Assembly (NCBI GenBank): GCA_011947345.1
Contig: JAAVTG010000451.1
Location: forward strand, 1 to 64,000
Source of the DNA: Phytophthora quininea
Taxonomy: Eukaryota > Oomycota > Peronosporomycetes > Peronosporales > Peronosporaceae
Reading direction: 5' to 3'
Length of the DNA: 64,000 bases
Below the pieces are notes generated by a model, which had not been told where the DNA came from, made no database searches, and saw only the letters and a list, made by a program, of their open reading frames with translations. Both the position numbers and the translations under genes were made by a program. Positions within the stretch are counted from its first letter, which is position 1. Each line of letters begins with the position of its first letter. Shown one piece after another: positions 52,068-63,000 of the stretch.

Positions 52068-54147
52068 CTATACAGTGTTCTTGCTCTCGTCAGAGTTGTC
52101 GTCATCGTCGCTGAACATGTCGAGCACGTGGTGGTTCTGGCGCCCCCACATTTCGGCGTACTTGCCCTTGGAATCTCTCAACAGCTCCTCGTGCGAGCCC
52201 TGCTGCACTACGCGACCCTTGTCGAACACGATGATCTCGTCGGCGTCCTGGATCGTCGACAAGCGGTGGGCAATGATCAGAGATGTGCGGTTCTCGCCGA
52301 TAGCAGCGAACTCGCGCACGATCTCTGACTCAGTCTCTGAGTCCAGCGCACTGGTGGCCTCGTCGAACAGCAAGATCGGCGAGTCTTTGAGGATGGCGCG
52401 CGCAATCGACACACGCTGCTTTTCGCCGCCGGAAAGTTTCAGACCTCGCTCACCCACGCGGGTGTTGTAGCCGTCCGGGAAGCTCTCGATGGACGGGTGG
52501 ATCTGCGAGACCCGGGCCGCGTTCATCACCTCCTCGGGCGTCGCACTCAGACGGCCGTAGTTGATGTTATAGAAGATCGTGTCGTTGAACAAGACTGTGT
52601 CCTGCGGGACGATGGCGATGGCCTGGCGCAGTTCGTTCAGACTCAGCTGGCGAATGTCCTTGCCATCGATCAGGATCTGACCGCTCTGGGGGTCGTAGAA
52701 GCGGTAGAGCAGACGCAGAACCGTCGACTTACCAGAGCCACTAGTGCCTACGATTGCGACGCGCTTGCCGGCTTCTACTTTAAACGACGTTTTACGCAGG
52801 ATCGGCAGCTCCGAGCGGTACGCGAACTCGACGTCACGGAATTCGATCGTCTTGGGCTCCCTTCCAGTCAAGGACAGCGTCTCCTCCGGGTTGGTGATGA
52901 CTGGCGTCACCGCGCCCAGTTTGAACATGGACTCCATGTCGGTCACTGATTGACGCACTTCACGGTAGATGCTGCCGATGAAATTCAGCGGGATGGACAA
53001 TTGGAAGAGCAGGCCATTTACGAGCACAAGATCGCCGACCGTCAAGGTGCCAGCCGCGATTCCTTCGCAGGCCATGTACATGATGGCCGTCAAGCCTACA
53101 CTGAAGATGCCGTTCTGGCCGGCGTTCAAGAACGCGAGCGACGTTTGCGTCTTCAGCGCTGCCGTCTGGTATCCCTTGAGGGACTCGTCGTAGCGTGCAG
53201 TCTCGTGCTCTTCATTGCCGAAGTATTTGACGGTCTCGTAGTTCATCAACGAGTCAATGACCTTGGCTCCAGCCTCGTTCTCCAGGCGGTTCATCTCGCG
53301 ACGAATCTCGTCACGCCACTGGGTCACCAGCACCGTGAAGGTCGTGTAGGCCGTCAACGTGCCGAGCGTCACGCCCGCGTAGGGCATTCCGAAGCTCGTG
53401 GCCATGATAGTGCTCACCAAACCGATCTCCAGCACCGTCGGCACGACTCGGAAGGCCATGGCACGCAGCACGAAGTCGATGGATCTCGAACCTCTGTCGA
53501 TGATGCGGGACAGCGCTCCCGTCTGCCTGTCCAAGTGGAACTTCAGATCCATGGCGTGCAAGTGGTTGAAGACCCTCACCGCCACCTTGCGGATGGTCTT
53601 TTGGGCGACGGTGGCGAACACGGCGTTGGCCAATTCGGAGGACGCGCTGGCACTGAACCGGGCGAGGCCGTAGCCGAGCACCATGGCCAATGGCACTGCG
53701 ATCTCAGGAGATCCAGCCAAAGCTGCGGAGGTTTCTCCCATGGTGTTGACCAGCTCCTTGAAGATGAAAGGGACCTGGATGGTCAACGCCTTGGCGGCCA
53801 CCACGAGACCGGCGGAGATGAGCACCTTCTGCTTGATCTCCTTGGCCTCCTTGAGTCCCCGCTGGGCCACAGATGGCCCATGAGGAAGCTCAGGATCTCT
53901 CGGGAAGTGTCGGGAGGTCGGTCCAGCCCCATGCCGCTCAGGGCGTTCAGAGGTTTGGGTTTCTTCTGCTTCTTTTGGTCATCCAGAGCCGACGTTGAGA
54001 AGCTCAAGACGGAGTTGCCAAGAGCGGGAAGCAACGGCGAGCGGATACGGAAGGAGGAGGGCGCGGCTGAGGCGGTGCGGGCGCGGTGCACTGCGTCCAG
54101 CCGCCGCACGCCCGCAGGAGGAAGCTGCGCCCGTGGAGCAGCGACAT
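52068..54147 (-). CDS. ATM1: ATM1/ABCB7-type mitochondrial ABC transporter
   Basis: Half-size ABC exporter of the mitochondrial inner membrane that exports glutathione-bound sulfur/Fe-S precursors for cytosolic Fe-S assembly. The membrane domain has [57 protein letters not shown] and [14 protein letters not shown], all Atm1 hallmarks. The nucleotide-binding domain has Walker [11 protein letters not shown]-loop [10 protein letters not shown], signature LSGGEKQR, Walker [13 protein letters not shown] and H-loop IIAHRLST. The start is [16 protein letters not shown], an Arg-containing presequence. One base is missing in CCCC 53857-53860 (LWPSG-GLKEA), and another shift near 54050 joins the presequence to FSTSALDDQ. 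Confidence 0.95.
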
Positions 54148-54693
54148 GGAGAGCCAAAGCTGAAGTGACGTACTGGTACCAGCGTGCCGACGGCGCGTGC
54201 CAAGTCTTCGTTTAAGTACGTTTTCGTAAACGATTGCGGAGATCAAAGAGAATGTTGGTCCTAACGTTGCCTTTTTCGCTAGTCGTGCATTATTGGCCAA
54301 TGGAATTCACCTTCACTTGGTTGCTATCGATGTGGTCCTGATCGAACCAACGTTGGTTGACCTGTTTTCAGTTGCTTGCCTATCACCGTCGTCTGTCATT
54401 TACAAGCCGAGGCGTTCACAACACTCAAAAGTCGGTCCGCAGCGACGTCTTATCCTTTGTCACCGGATGGCACAAGCCGCGTCGGCACATTCTGACCAAA
54501 CAGACGTCGGCTGTCCAACGACTATTTCAAACGTACTCTAAGGCGTTGATGAGGTTTTGCAACGTTTGCCTATATCTGGCCAACGCATTTCAACGCCCAT
54601 GAAGAGATCGAACACCACGATCGATTAAGATCTCACTTTCGAAGCTGCCAAGTTCTGCTCCATTGACAAACTCCACCAATTCTCCCTGTCGAC
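54148..54693. other. Intergenic region
   Basis: 546 bp between the divergent ATM1-type and EEP1 genes. Nothing recognised beyond likely promoter sequence. Confidence 0.4.
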
Positions 54694-55670
54694 ATGAAAC
54701 TCGACCGCACTTTGCTACTGGGAGCTCTCGCTCTTGTCGGCGTGTCAGGCTCCAATTGCGGTGTCGCGTCTCATTTGAAAGTCATGAGCTTCAATCTGCG
54801 CACGTCGATGGCCAACGATCCGTGTCCGAGTGGGTGCTGGGAGCAACGCAAGTGGCGAGTGAAGCAGCTCGTGGACAAGTACGAGCCCGACCTCATCGGT
54901 ACGCAAGAAGGAGCGCCAGACCAGATCCAATTCTTCCAAGACCAATTGGCCTTCGCCAGTACGGGCGAGTGTGCTGGCCCCTGCCAATGGAACGAGCGTG
55001 ACAGCATTTTTACAAGACGGACCGATGGGATGTCCTCGAGACGTCGACGTTCGCTCTGGTACTGCCGTAGCAATCACTTTTCTATTGTTATTGTAAACTA
55101 ACTATTTTCTGTTGTTTGTAGAGCGATACACCGGATATTGTGCCATCCAACACGTGGAACTTGCAGTACCTGCGGACGTTGGTGATCGCTCGCTTCCAGG
55201 ACAAGTCGACCAAACACGTCGTCTGCATGCTGAACACCCACTTTGACATCTCACTAGGACAACCACAGTCGTCTCTTTTGGTCGCCAGGAGGTTGAGTCA
55301 GCACTGTCAGCCTTCCGACACCGTGGTTATGACGGGAGACCTCAACACGGTCCCTGAAAGTGCTGCGGTTCAGTACCTTGTCGGCCAAGGTCCGTTGGAT
55401 GGGGCTAACTCTCCGATCCCCCTGTACGAGACGTTGACGGCTGCCGGCGCTGGAGGCCCGACCTGGATCGGCTCGTCGTTCGGGAACCAACCGGCCGGCA
55501 GCAAGTTCGACTACATCTTCACTCGCCACGACAACAACTCGTGCCTGCTGAGCGGCACGGTTCTGGTCGACACCTTTGACGGGTATTCGAGCTCGGACCA
55601 CGCCGTTCCTCTGTCGGAATTCTGTCTCGGAGCCAAATGCTCGAGATGCATCGCGTGGAGATTAAACTGA
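54694..55670 (+). CDS. Secreted EEP-family protein, paralog 1
   Basis: Signal peptide MKLDRTLLLGALALVGVSG, then a DNase I-like endonuclease/exonuclease/phosphatase domain: KVMSFNLRTSMAND, LIGTQEGAPDQI (catalytic Glu), LNTHFDISLG, TGDLNTVPES (catalytic Asp/Asn), FDYIFTRHD and GYSSSDHAVPL (catalytic Asp-His). Conserved Cys pairs (CPSGCWEQR, ECAGPCQW, CLGAKCSRC) suggest disulfides. One 63-nt intron at 55059-55121, between FAL and SDTPD. One base is missing in TTTTT 55007-55011 (SIF-YKTD). Possible extracellular nuclease, phosphodiesterase or sphingomyelinase; substrate unknown. One of three copies within 5 kb. Confidence 0.9.
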
Positions 55671-56370
55671 GTACGAACGCCACGCTGCCATAGGCGACAC
55701 AAATACAGTGACGACAACTTTGTTTACATGTTTGTCGCGCTGCGGCTGATGATCTGCACCGTGCAGTCGTTTCTTGCTGCGAAAGTAAACTTTGCGGCGT
55801 TGTAAGAAATCCCGGGAAGCTGTTTCTGACTACTCACCAGCGATAGATTAACATATCCGTAGCAGTTTACGCGGCCAAGTTGATTATGAAGACCCACTAA
55901 AGACGCGACAACCAGTAGTCTAGGAACTGCTCAGTGCAGCAGCAAACCAAGGTCAATTCACTTTTCAATTTGCTATCCATTACGCCAGCCTGCTAAGTTT
56001 TCTCAAGAGATAACCGAACCTCTAGTGATCATCGATCACGCAGCCACCTGACGAGGCATATGTTTGTTGCACTTCCCTGGCCCACCCACAAACTCGTGCA
56101 TTTGTGATGGCTCCATCGGGGCTTTGCAGGACTTTAATTGACGATTCTCGCCACACAACAACCAAGCTCTCGTAACCCCGCGTTAAGCATCTGCTTCCAA
56201 CACATCTCAACTCGCATCCTACGTCCTATCTGAGCGACTAAAGATTAAAGCGTGCGCTCCAGCAACGAGTGACGACCGTCCTGCAACGAACTCCAGTTAT
56301 CAGCCGATCACCACTCGAGACCATTCCTCACTCTCCAATTTGCCGGTCTCCGATCATCTCCAACTTGACG
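55671..56370. other. Intergenic region between EEP paralogs 1 and 2
   Basis: 700 bp. No gene supported. The ~100 bp before paralog 2 is a CT-rich leader. Confidence 0.4.
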
Positions 56371-57276
56371 ATGCAGTTCTCCACGTTGCTCCTCGGTCTG
56401 GCCGCTCTCGCGAACCCCGTTCTTGGTGGAAACCCCGACGTGACTCCGCAATTCAAGGTCTTCAGCTTCAACCTCCGCACGTCACTTGCCAACGACAAAT
56501 GTCCGAGTGGATGCTGGGAGCAGCGTCGTTGGCGTGCCAAGCAGCTCGTGGACAAGTACGAGCCCGATTTCATCGGCACCCAGGAAGGAGCCCCCGACCA
56601 AATCGAGTTCTTCCAGACCAACGTGTCGTACGCCAGCGTGGGTGAGTGCGCCGGCGAATGCAAGTGGAACGAGCGTGACGCAATCTTCTACAAGCCCGAG
56701 CGTTGGGAGGTCCTCGAGAACACGACGTTCGCCTTGAGTGACACGCCTGAGGTGCTCGGTTCGAACGGATGGAAGTTGCAGTATCTGCGTGCGGCCGTGA
56801 TGGCTCGCTTCCAGGAGAAGGCCAACGGCAACGTCGTCTGCCTTTTGAACACGCACTTCGACGTGGATCTGGGCCACAACGAGTCGGCTGTACTGGTCGC
56901 CCAGCGCTTCAGCGAATTCTGCAAGCCGACCGACGTGGCGCTCATGACCGGCGACTTCAACGCACTGCCCAACACCACCGCCATGCTGTACCTGGCCAAC
57001 GCGGCCCCCATCAACGGAACCTTCACGCCGATCCCCATGTACGACTCGCTCACTCGTGTGGGCCATGGCCAGTCCACGTGGATCGGCTCGTCGTTCGGCA
57101 ACCAGACCTTCGAGCCTTACAAATTCGACTACATCTTCACCCGTAAAGACCCGCAGACGTGTCTGCAGAACGCCCTGATTTTGACCGACACTTTCGACGG
57201 CTACTCCAGCTCGGACCACGCCGTGATCATGTCCGAGTACTGCATCGGCACCCTCTGCAGCAGATGCTTCCCGTAA
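56371..57276 (+). CDS. Secreted EEP-family protein, paralog 2 (intronless)
   Basis: Signal peptide MQFSTLLLGLAALANPVLGG, then the same EEP domain: KVFSFNLRTSLAND, FIGTQEGAPDQIEFF, LNTHFDVDLGHN, TGDFNALPNT, FDYIFTRKD and GYSSSDHAVIM, with CPSGCWEQR, ECAGECKW and CIGTLCSRC. Complete single exon of 301 residues with no frameshift. The intron of paralogs 1 and 3 is missing exactly at FAL/SDTPE (56735/56736). An in-frame upstream ATG at 56269 would bury the signal peptide, so 56371 is preferred. GC-rich third positions suggest high expression relative to paralogs 1 and 3. Confidence 0.94.
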   Translation: MQFSTLLLGLAALANPVLGGNPDVTPQFKVFSFNLRTSLANDKCPSGCWEQRRWRAKQLVDKYEPDFIGTQEGAPDQIEFFQTNVSYASVGECAGECKWNERDAIFYKPERWEVLENTTFALSDTPEVLGSNGWKLQYLRAAVMARFQEKANGNVVCLLNTHFDVDLGHNESAVLVAQRFSEFCKPTDVALMTGDFNALPNTTAMLYLANAAPINGTFTPIPMYDSLTRVGHGQSTWIGSSFGNQTFEPYKFDYIFTRKDPQTCLQNALILTDTFDGYSSSDHAVIMSEYCIGTLCSRCFP

Positions 57277-57367
57277 GCAGCACCTTCCACTTGGAAGCAA
57301 TCCTCTACGGATACCTTGAATAGCAAAAATACACAGTTCCTTTCGCTGTATACAAGTAGTTTTGGCA

Positions 57368-58705
57368 ATGAAGCGCCGCAGTGATGCGTCTGTGCAGATC
57401 CTGGTGCTCTCCGTCGTTTGCTTCTGCTGTCCGGGTCTGTTCAATGCTCTGACCTCCTTTGCAAGTGGGTTGTCCGATCCAACCGTAGCGTATCGAGGAA
57501 ATGTGATCGTGTATGTAACTTTCGCGAGCTGCAGTTTGTTTGTATCTGCACGGGTCTCAAATGTGAAAGTGGCGTTGTTACTTGGAACTGTCGGCTACGT
57601 TTGCTACGCTGCAGCTCTTCTGAACCTCCAAGTATCAATCTGTGAATATCCCTTCCAACTCTACTATTTATCGTGTGTTGCTCTGGGGGTGTCGGCTGGA
57701 TTCTTGTGGACTGCTCAAGGACGGATGATCATGAGTTACGCTACGTCGGACAACCAAGGCTCGTATCTGAGCACGTTTTGGATCATCTTCAATCTGGGAG
57801 CAGCGTCCGGCGGAGCTATCAGCTTTGCTCTCAATGTCTTTGATGATTCCGGAGCAAAACAAGCGTCGACGTCTGTATACGCAGTGTTTCTCGGCATGAT
57901 GAGTGGAGGAGTTCTTCTCGTACTGTTTGGTATTGTCGACTCGAAGCACGTGGATCGAGAAGACGGCACCGTCGTTGGTATCATTCGCCAGGGTGAAGTG
58001 GCGATTACAAGTTTGGGAAATGTTTATCGACAGTTCTCATCAACGCAGCTACTTGCTCTGCTTTTCCTGCTCCCGTTGTTCGCTTACAGCAATTGGTTTT
58101 ACACGTATCATTCCTTTTACAACGTTTCCATGTTCAATGCACATTCGAGTGGGTTGGCGAGTGCGTTCTACTGGCTGGCACAAATGGCGGCGGCATACAT
58201 TTCTGGTCGCCTTCTTGACGGTCAAGTGATTGCTGGGCTGCAGTCTCTGATTGTTGTTGCAGTTCTTGCCAACGTCATGTGGGCTGCTGGTTTCTACGTC
58301 CAGTCTGCATTTCAACTGCGATATGACCATCCTCGAAATGTCGATGTGGTCTCGGAGTTCACTACTTTTCTGTCGCCATTCCTGCTCTACGTCTTCTACG
58401 GATGGAACGATGCGCTATGCCAAGTGTGGATTTATTGGTTTCTGGGCACACTTGGCAAGCGAGACCCAATGGTCTGCGGATATTTCGCAGGAGTTTATAA
58501 AGGTGTTCAAGCTATCAGCTCCGCTGCTGCGTGGTATATTGGCGCAGTGAAGACGGAACCGCAGCATCAACTCCTCATCAATTGGCTGCTGTGCAACGTT
58601 GGAGTGTTCGGCGCCTCCATGTCGCTAAGAATCTTCGATTCGGACAGCTTTGACAAGGAAAATAAACCACTTCTACAACAAAATACTGACGGCATTGACG
58701 GTTAA
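57368..58705 (+). CDS. UNC93-like MFS membrane protein
   Basis: 445-residue intact single exon. About 11 hydrophobic helices in the UNC93/DUF895 arrangement: VVCFCCPGLFNALTSFASGL, SAGFLWTAQGRMIMSYA, GSYLSTFWIIFNLGAASGGA and a C-terminal half with FGWNDAL-like YVFYGWNDALCQVWIYWFLG. Short charged C-terminal tail (DKENKPLLQQNTDG) with a dileucine-like signal. Fungal and oomycete members are uncharacterised ion-channel-regulatory or transporter-like proteins. It sits inside the EEP cluster, between paralogs 2 and 3. Confidence 0.88.
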   Translation: MKRRSDASVQILVLSVVCFCCPGLFNALTSFASGLSDPTVAYRGNVIVYVTFASCSLFVSARVSNVKVALLLGTVGYVCYAAALLNLQVSICEYPFQLYYLSCVALGVSAGFLWTAQGRMIMSYATSDNQGSYLSTFWIIFNLGAASGGAISFALNVFDDSGAKQASTSVYAVFLGMMSGGVLLVLFGIVDSKHVDREDGTVVGIIRQGEVAITSLGNVYRQFSSTQLLALLFLLPLFAYSNWFYTYHSFYNVSMFNAHSSGLASAFYWLAQMAAAYISGRLLDGQVIAGLQSLIVVAVLANVMWAAGFYVQSAFQLRYDHPRNVDVVSEFTTFLSPFLLYVFYGWNDALCQVWIYWFLGTLGKRDPMVCGYFAGVYKGVQAISSAAAWYIGAVKTEPQHQLLINWLLCNVGVFGASMSLRIFDSDSFDKENKPLLQQNTDGIDG

Positions 58706-58713
58706 ACGAGGCG

Positions 58714-59719
58714 CTACAGTTGCGACTGGAAGTCGAAGCTTTTTCCTGACGTGGAGAGGCAGTCAGAGCACTGGGATCCAACGCAGAACGTCGACATTGG
58801 GACCGCGTGATCGGAGCTCGAGTATCCATCAAAAGTATCTACCAGAATTGAGGCGTTCTGCAGACACGTGTTGCTGTCGTGGCGTGTGAAAATGTAGTCG
58901 AACTTGCTGCCTGTAGGTTTGTTGCCAAAGGAGGAGCCGATCCAGGTCGGACCTCCCTGGCCTGCGGCTATGAGCGAATCGTACATTAAAATCGGCGACG
59001 GTGATCCGTCGATCGATGCCTCGTTGCCTAGATACTGCATGGCAGAAGTCTCAGGTAGTGCGTTAAAGTCTCCCGTCACGGCCGTCAGGTCGCTGGTCTT
59101 GCAGAACTTGTTGAAGCGCTCGGCAATCAACACGGCCGACTTGTCGTGGCCTCGATCGATGTCGAAGTGGGTGTTCAACATGCACACAACACCACCACTT
59201 TTGCTCTGAAAGCGAGCCATCACCGCCGCACGAAGATACTGGAGGTTCCAAGTGTTCGATCCGATCACTTCAGGCGTATCACTCTGCCAAAACAAATTGT
59301 TAGTTGTCAATCGACTGTAGAGTAGAGGAAGTCTCGCCGCTTACCAAGGCGAACGTCGTGTTTTCGAGGACCTCCCACCGGTCCGGATTGTAGAAGATGC
59401 TGTCGCGTTCGTTTGAAGAACACTCGCCAGCACATTCGCCGACACTTTTGTACGCCGAATTGGTCTGGAAGAACTCGATCTGGTCGGGTGCTCCTTCCTG
59501 CGTTCCGATAAGGTCGGGTTGGTATTTCTCGACCAACTTCTTGGCTCGCCACTTTCGCTGCTCCCAACACCCGCTCGGACATTTGTCGTTGGCGAACGTT
59601 GTGCGCAGGTTGAAGGTCATGACTTTGACTTGGCACGTTGTCGACTGATCGACATCACCGCCGAGAACTGCAACAAAGAGCGCTGCAAGACCGAGAAGGG
59701 TCGACTTGGTGAACTGCAT
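58714..59719 (-). CDS. Secreted EEP-family protein, paralog 3
   Basis: Signal peptide MQFTKSTLLGLAALFVAVLG; EEP motifs KVMTFNLRTTFAND, LIGTQEGAPDQIEFF, LNTHFDIDRGHD, TGDFNALPET, FDYIFTRHD and GYSSSDHAVPM; Cys pairs CPSGCWEQR and CVGSQCSDC. ECAGECSSNERD replaces the basic/aromatic residue after the Cys pair with Ser-Ser. A 61-nt intron at 59284-59344 splits FAL from SDTPE, at the same site as in paralog 1. The C-terminus is extended (LSTSGKSFDFQSQL). Inverted relative to paralogs 1 and 2. No frameshift. Confidence 0.93.
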
Positions 59720-60018
59720 CGTTGGGATTCTTGACGAATTGAAAAGTGGTGATACCTTTCCGACTTTTTGGACTCTATTAGTTTGTTGTCGGGTTATCCA
59801 GTTGGTCCAACGATTCTTCTCACAAAACAGCGGGGCCAACTACATGAGTTCATTCAACACGGACAGCAAAAAAACTTAATTAAATCAGAAACGTTTTGCC
59901 TGCTGTTTGCAGTTTGCTTTAAACAAAAATGTATGATATGGGCGCCGAAATAGTTGTTACTTGGCTAAATATGTTGTGAGTTTCCAGGCTAGGGCGTTCA
60001 TTTAGTCCGCGAACAGCT

Positions 60019-63000
60019 ATGAGTGCTGGAGTTCAAGAGGTAGCAAGGCCTTCGTCCCAGCCAAGCGGTCTGCTCATCCTTCACGTGGAGCATGTCGCTC
60101 TCGCTGGTCGACTGCTCACGATCGAGATCTTCGAGGTGCCACACACTCCGGCATCCACACCTTCCTCGCCAGTGCGGCCACCCTCCCAATCCAGTTCAGT
60201 CAGCACGTCTCAAACCTCTGGGTTCCGGGTCGCAGCGAGAGACGACGTCGAGAATGAATTTTCGTTATTCGTGACGCTCCAGAAGGCCGAGTACTTGTAT
60301 CGAGCAGCGTTCCCCGTCGACGCGGCTGCGAGCGACGTCGTCACTCTGGAAGCGATGGCGAACGGAATTCTCGCACATTTGAATATTATCGGTAATCGAC
60401 AGCGAGATGTCGGCAAGTTGACATGCAGAGAGCCTGAGCCTCGGTTCGAGAAGAAAGCGAGGGTGTCTCCAGCCAATCTGAGTCCGCAGAAGCGCAAGAA
60501 TCCGCATATTACGGCCAACCACCAAGACCAACGAGCTGTTCGGGTACAGAAGACGTCGCTCCGAGCGATGGAAGCGGCGGCGAAGGCGATGCATCGATCG
60601 GAAGCGGACGCGGTGGAAGACTTTTCTAATGCAAAAGTTGACCGCAAAAGCAGCGAGGCGAGTCTTCTGCATCGTATGGCAGTGCCCGACTCGAACCCGA
60701 TCTGGAAGACGGGGCTGGAGACCAACTACGAGGGAAATGAGCCTTTAGTCGAGGAGAACAAGTTGGCCGTCGGGATTCACGCGCAGTGGCAGGAATCGCT
60801 ATCGTCTGTCAAGAGAGCGCTTCCAGAGCGGAAAACCAAGCACAAGGGACTCGAAGAACGCCGCCAAAAAGGCCGCCAACAACGCATTATGGCCGCGCAA
60901 GCAGCTCAAGAAGCCTCCTTACTACATTTTAGTTCGATGGACGACATCGAGGAATCCGACCTAGAAGCTCCGTCAAGACGGTCGTCGATGGTTGATGCCA
61001 GTAGCATCGAGAGACGAGTTTCGCAACCGAGAGCTTCGTCTGCTCCTCGGTCGTCTGCGGTGGTTGGCAATGCCTACGCTTTGAAAACGCTTGAGGACTT
61101 GGAAGTATCCGAACCCGAGCAGTTCTTACGAAGACGCACGTTTGAAACCAACAGAAGCGTCTTGAAAGCAGGCGGATGGAAGGATGACAGTTTTGCAACG
61201 ATGATTGAAATCACGGACGAGAGACCACCGTTCGAAACTGCGCCAAGTCGCGTTGGCGTATTAACGACCGGAGCACGGCGAGTGATGCTGGTGAACTCTC
61301 TACATCACATGAGCGAAGCAAATGCTGAAGTGAAACAAGAGCGAAAGTCGCTAGCACCACTTCAACAAGTCTCGCTTGGTGGATCAGCATCAGCTCCCGT
61401 CCTCCCAACTTCACAAAAAGTGGTTGATGAGAAGACAACGGATATTGGCAGTGAGGAAAGCTCGACTGATTTGGTCGAAGAACGAGTTGAAAACAGTCGA
61501 GCAAAATCTCTCATCATTGAACCTGTAACAAATCAATTAACTCCACGGGCATATGAGAGGACTTCAGCTATAGAGCTTCAGCTGAATGGTGCTGCAGATA
61601 TGGAGCAAAATACTGTGAGATCTCGCTCCAACTCTCTGGGCTCTGTACGCTTGGAGCCTTTACCGAGTTCTGTGGCGTTCTCAACATCACCAGCACCAGA
61701 GAACGCTGTCAGAGCTCAGTTAATTCCTCACGATGATCTATCGGTGGAAAAGGAAGAATCTATAGCACCTCCTGATCCGGAAATCGTTGTTTATTCTTCA
61801 GCGAAAGATGAAACTCAAAGTACAGGTATTCTTGAGGATTCTGCAAACCAGGAGCAAGCTGACGATGAACACGAGGAGCGTAGTGATAACAAAAGTCCAG
61901 CCCCACTAACGTTTGCAACAGCACCAGCCGATGAACCAACATTTCCGCATGAATTAACAGCTTCCCAAGACGATTTGCCCTCGACAGCTCGGAAACTAGT
62001 CTCTCCTCGTCAGGCTTGCTGGGCAGAGCAGCTTCCATCACAGTTACCGGAGCTACCTAAAACCATCTAGATGTGCTATCCCCAGAAAGTGAGGACTCAA
62101 AATGCAGCATGGCGGAGCAAAAGCCAAATTCCGACAGTATTTCTGCTACTGATGCAGTGCAAGACGAGGGGCCGAATTTGCCTCCAGTACAAGTGCAGTT
62201 AGGAAAACTGGCAGATGAACCGGCTCCGACAGAAACAATTGCCGCAGTTCAAGAGGGCCTACCGTTGACAGCTCGAAAACTAGTGACTCCTCGCCAAACT
62301 TGCTGGGCAGAAAAGCTTCCATCGGAGCTGCCTGAAAACCGTCTAGTTGAGTTTCCGCCTGAAATTGAGAACGTGGTGGCGTCTGAAATGCAAGTCGAAG
62401 ACACAGCTCAAGAAATCCTTCCAACAAAAAATGAGAGCTCGGTTGAAACAATTCAGAATCCCCTATCGCTTACAAACTGTCGCAGTGAAAGCGATGCGGT
62501 GCCGCATGGAGTTAAAGCGAGCTCGATTACGTCGAACATTGCTGATGAAGAGAGCCAAGAAAGCGAGGCACACAAATGAGCGTTAAGGCTATTGTCAGGG
62601 CCACTCCACTCGCATTAACCAGCTCCATGGACGAGCTTTCTTTGTCGATGGTAACCGAAGACGCAAATGTTATTGATGAGAAGCAAGAAGGAGCTCGTCG
62701 TGAGTCCGCAAGCATTTCAGAGATAGATGGCTACATCCCCAAGCAGGAAGTTCATGAACACCGGGACCATCGGGATACAACAGTGCCTCCATCCAATTTA
62801 CAAATAAATTTGGAGTCGGTCAACACTGAAGACGCGAGGCAAAGCGGCAAGCTTTCAAGCAAAATTCATGATCCTGTTGACAAGACACCATCCAGCAACG
62901 AAAAACGTGGTGAAAATGTCGAGTCTGAAGTTTTGCCACCGAGCGCAGCTGCATTAAAACCAATGAACCAGGCAGGTCATGTCGGTGAAAAGCCTTCGCG

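Noticed and set aside
52950..54215. 421-codon plus-strand ORF
   Set aside because: Antisense shadow of the ATM1-type ABC transporter; His/Gly/Asp-rich composition with no domain.
56482..57444. 320-codon minus-strand ORF
   Set aside because: Antisense to EEP paralog 2, whose signal peptide, catalytic motifs and Cys pairs are complete on the plus strand.
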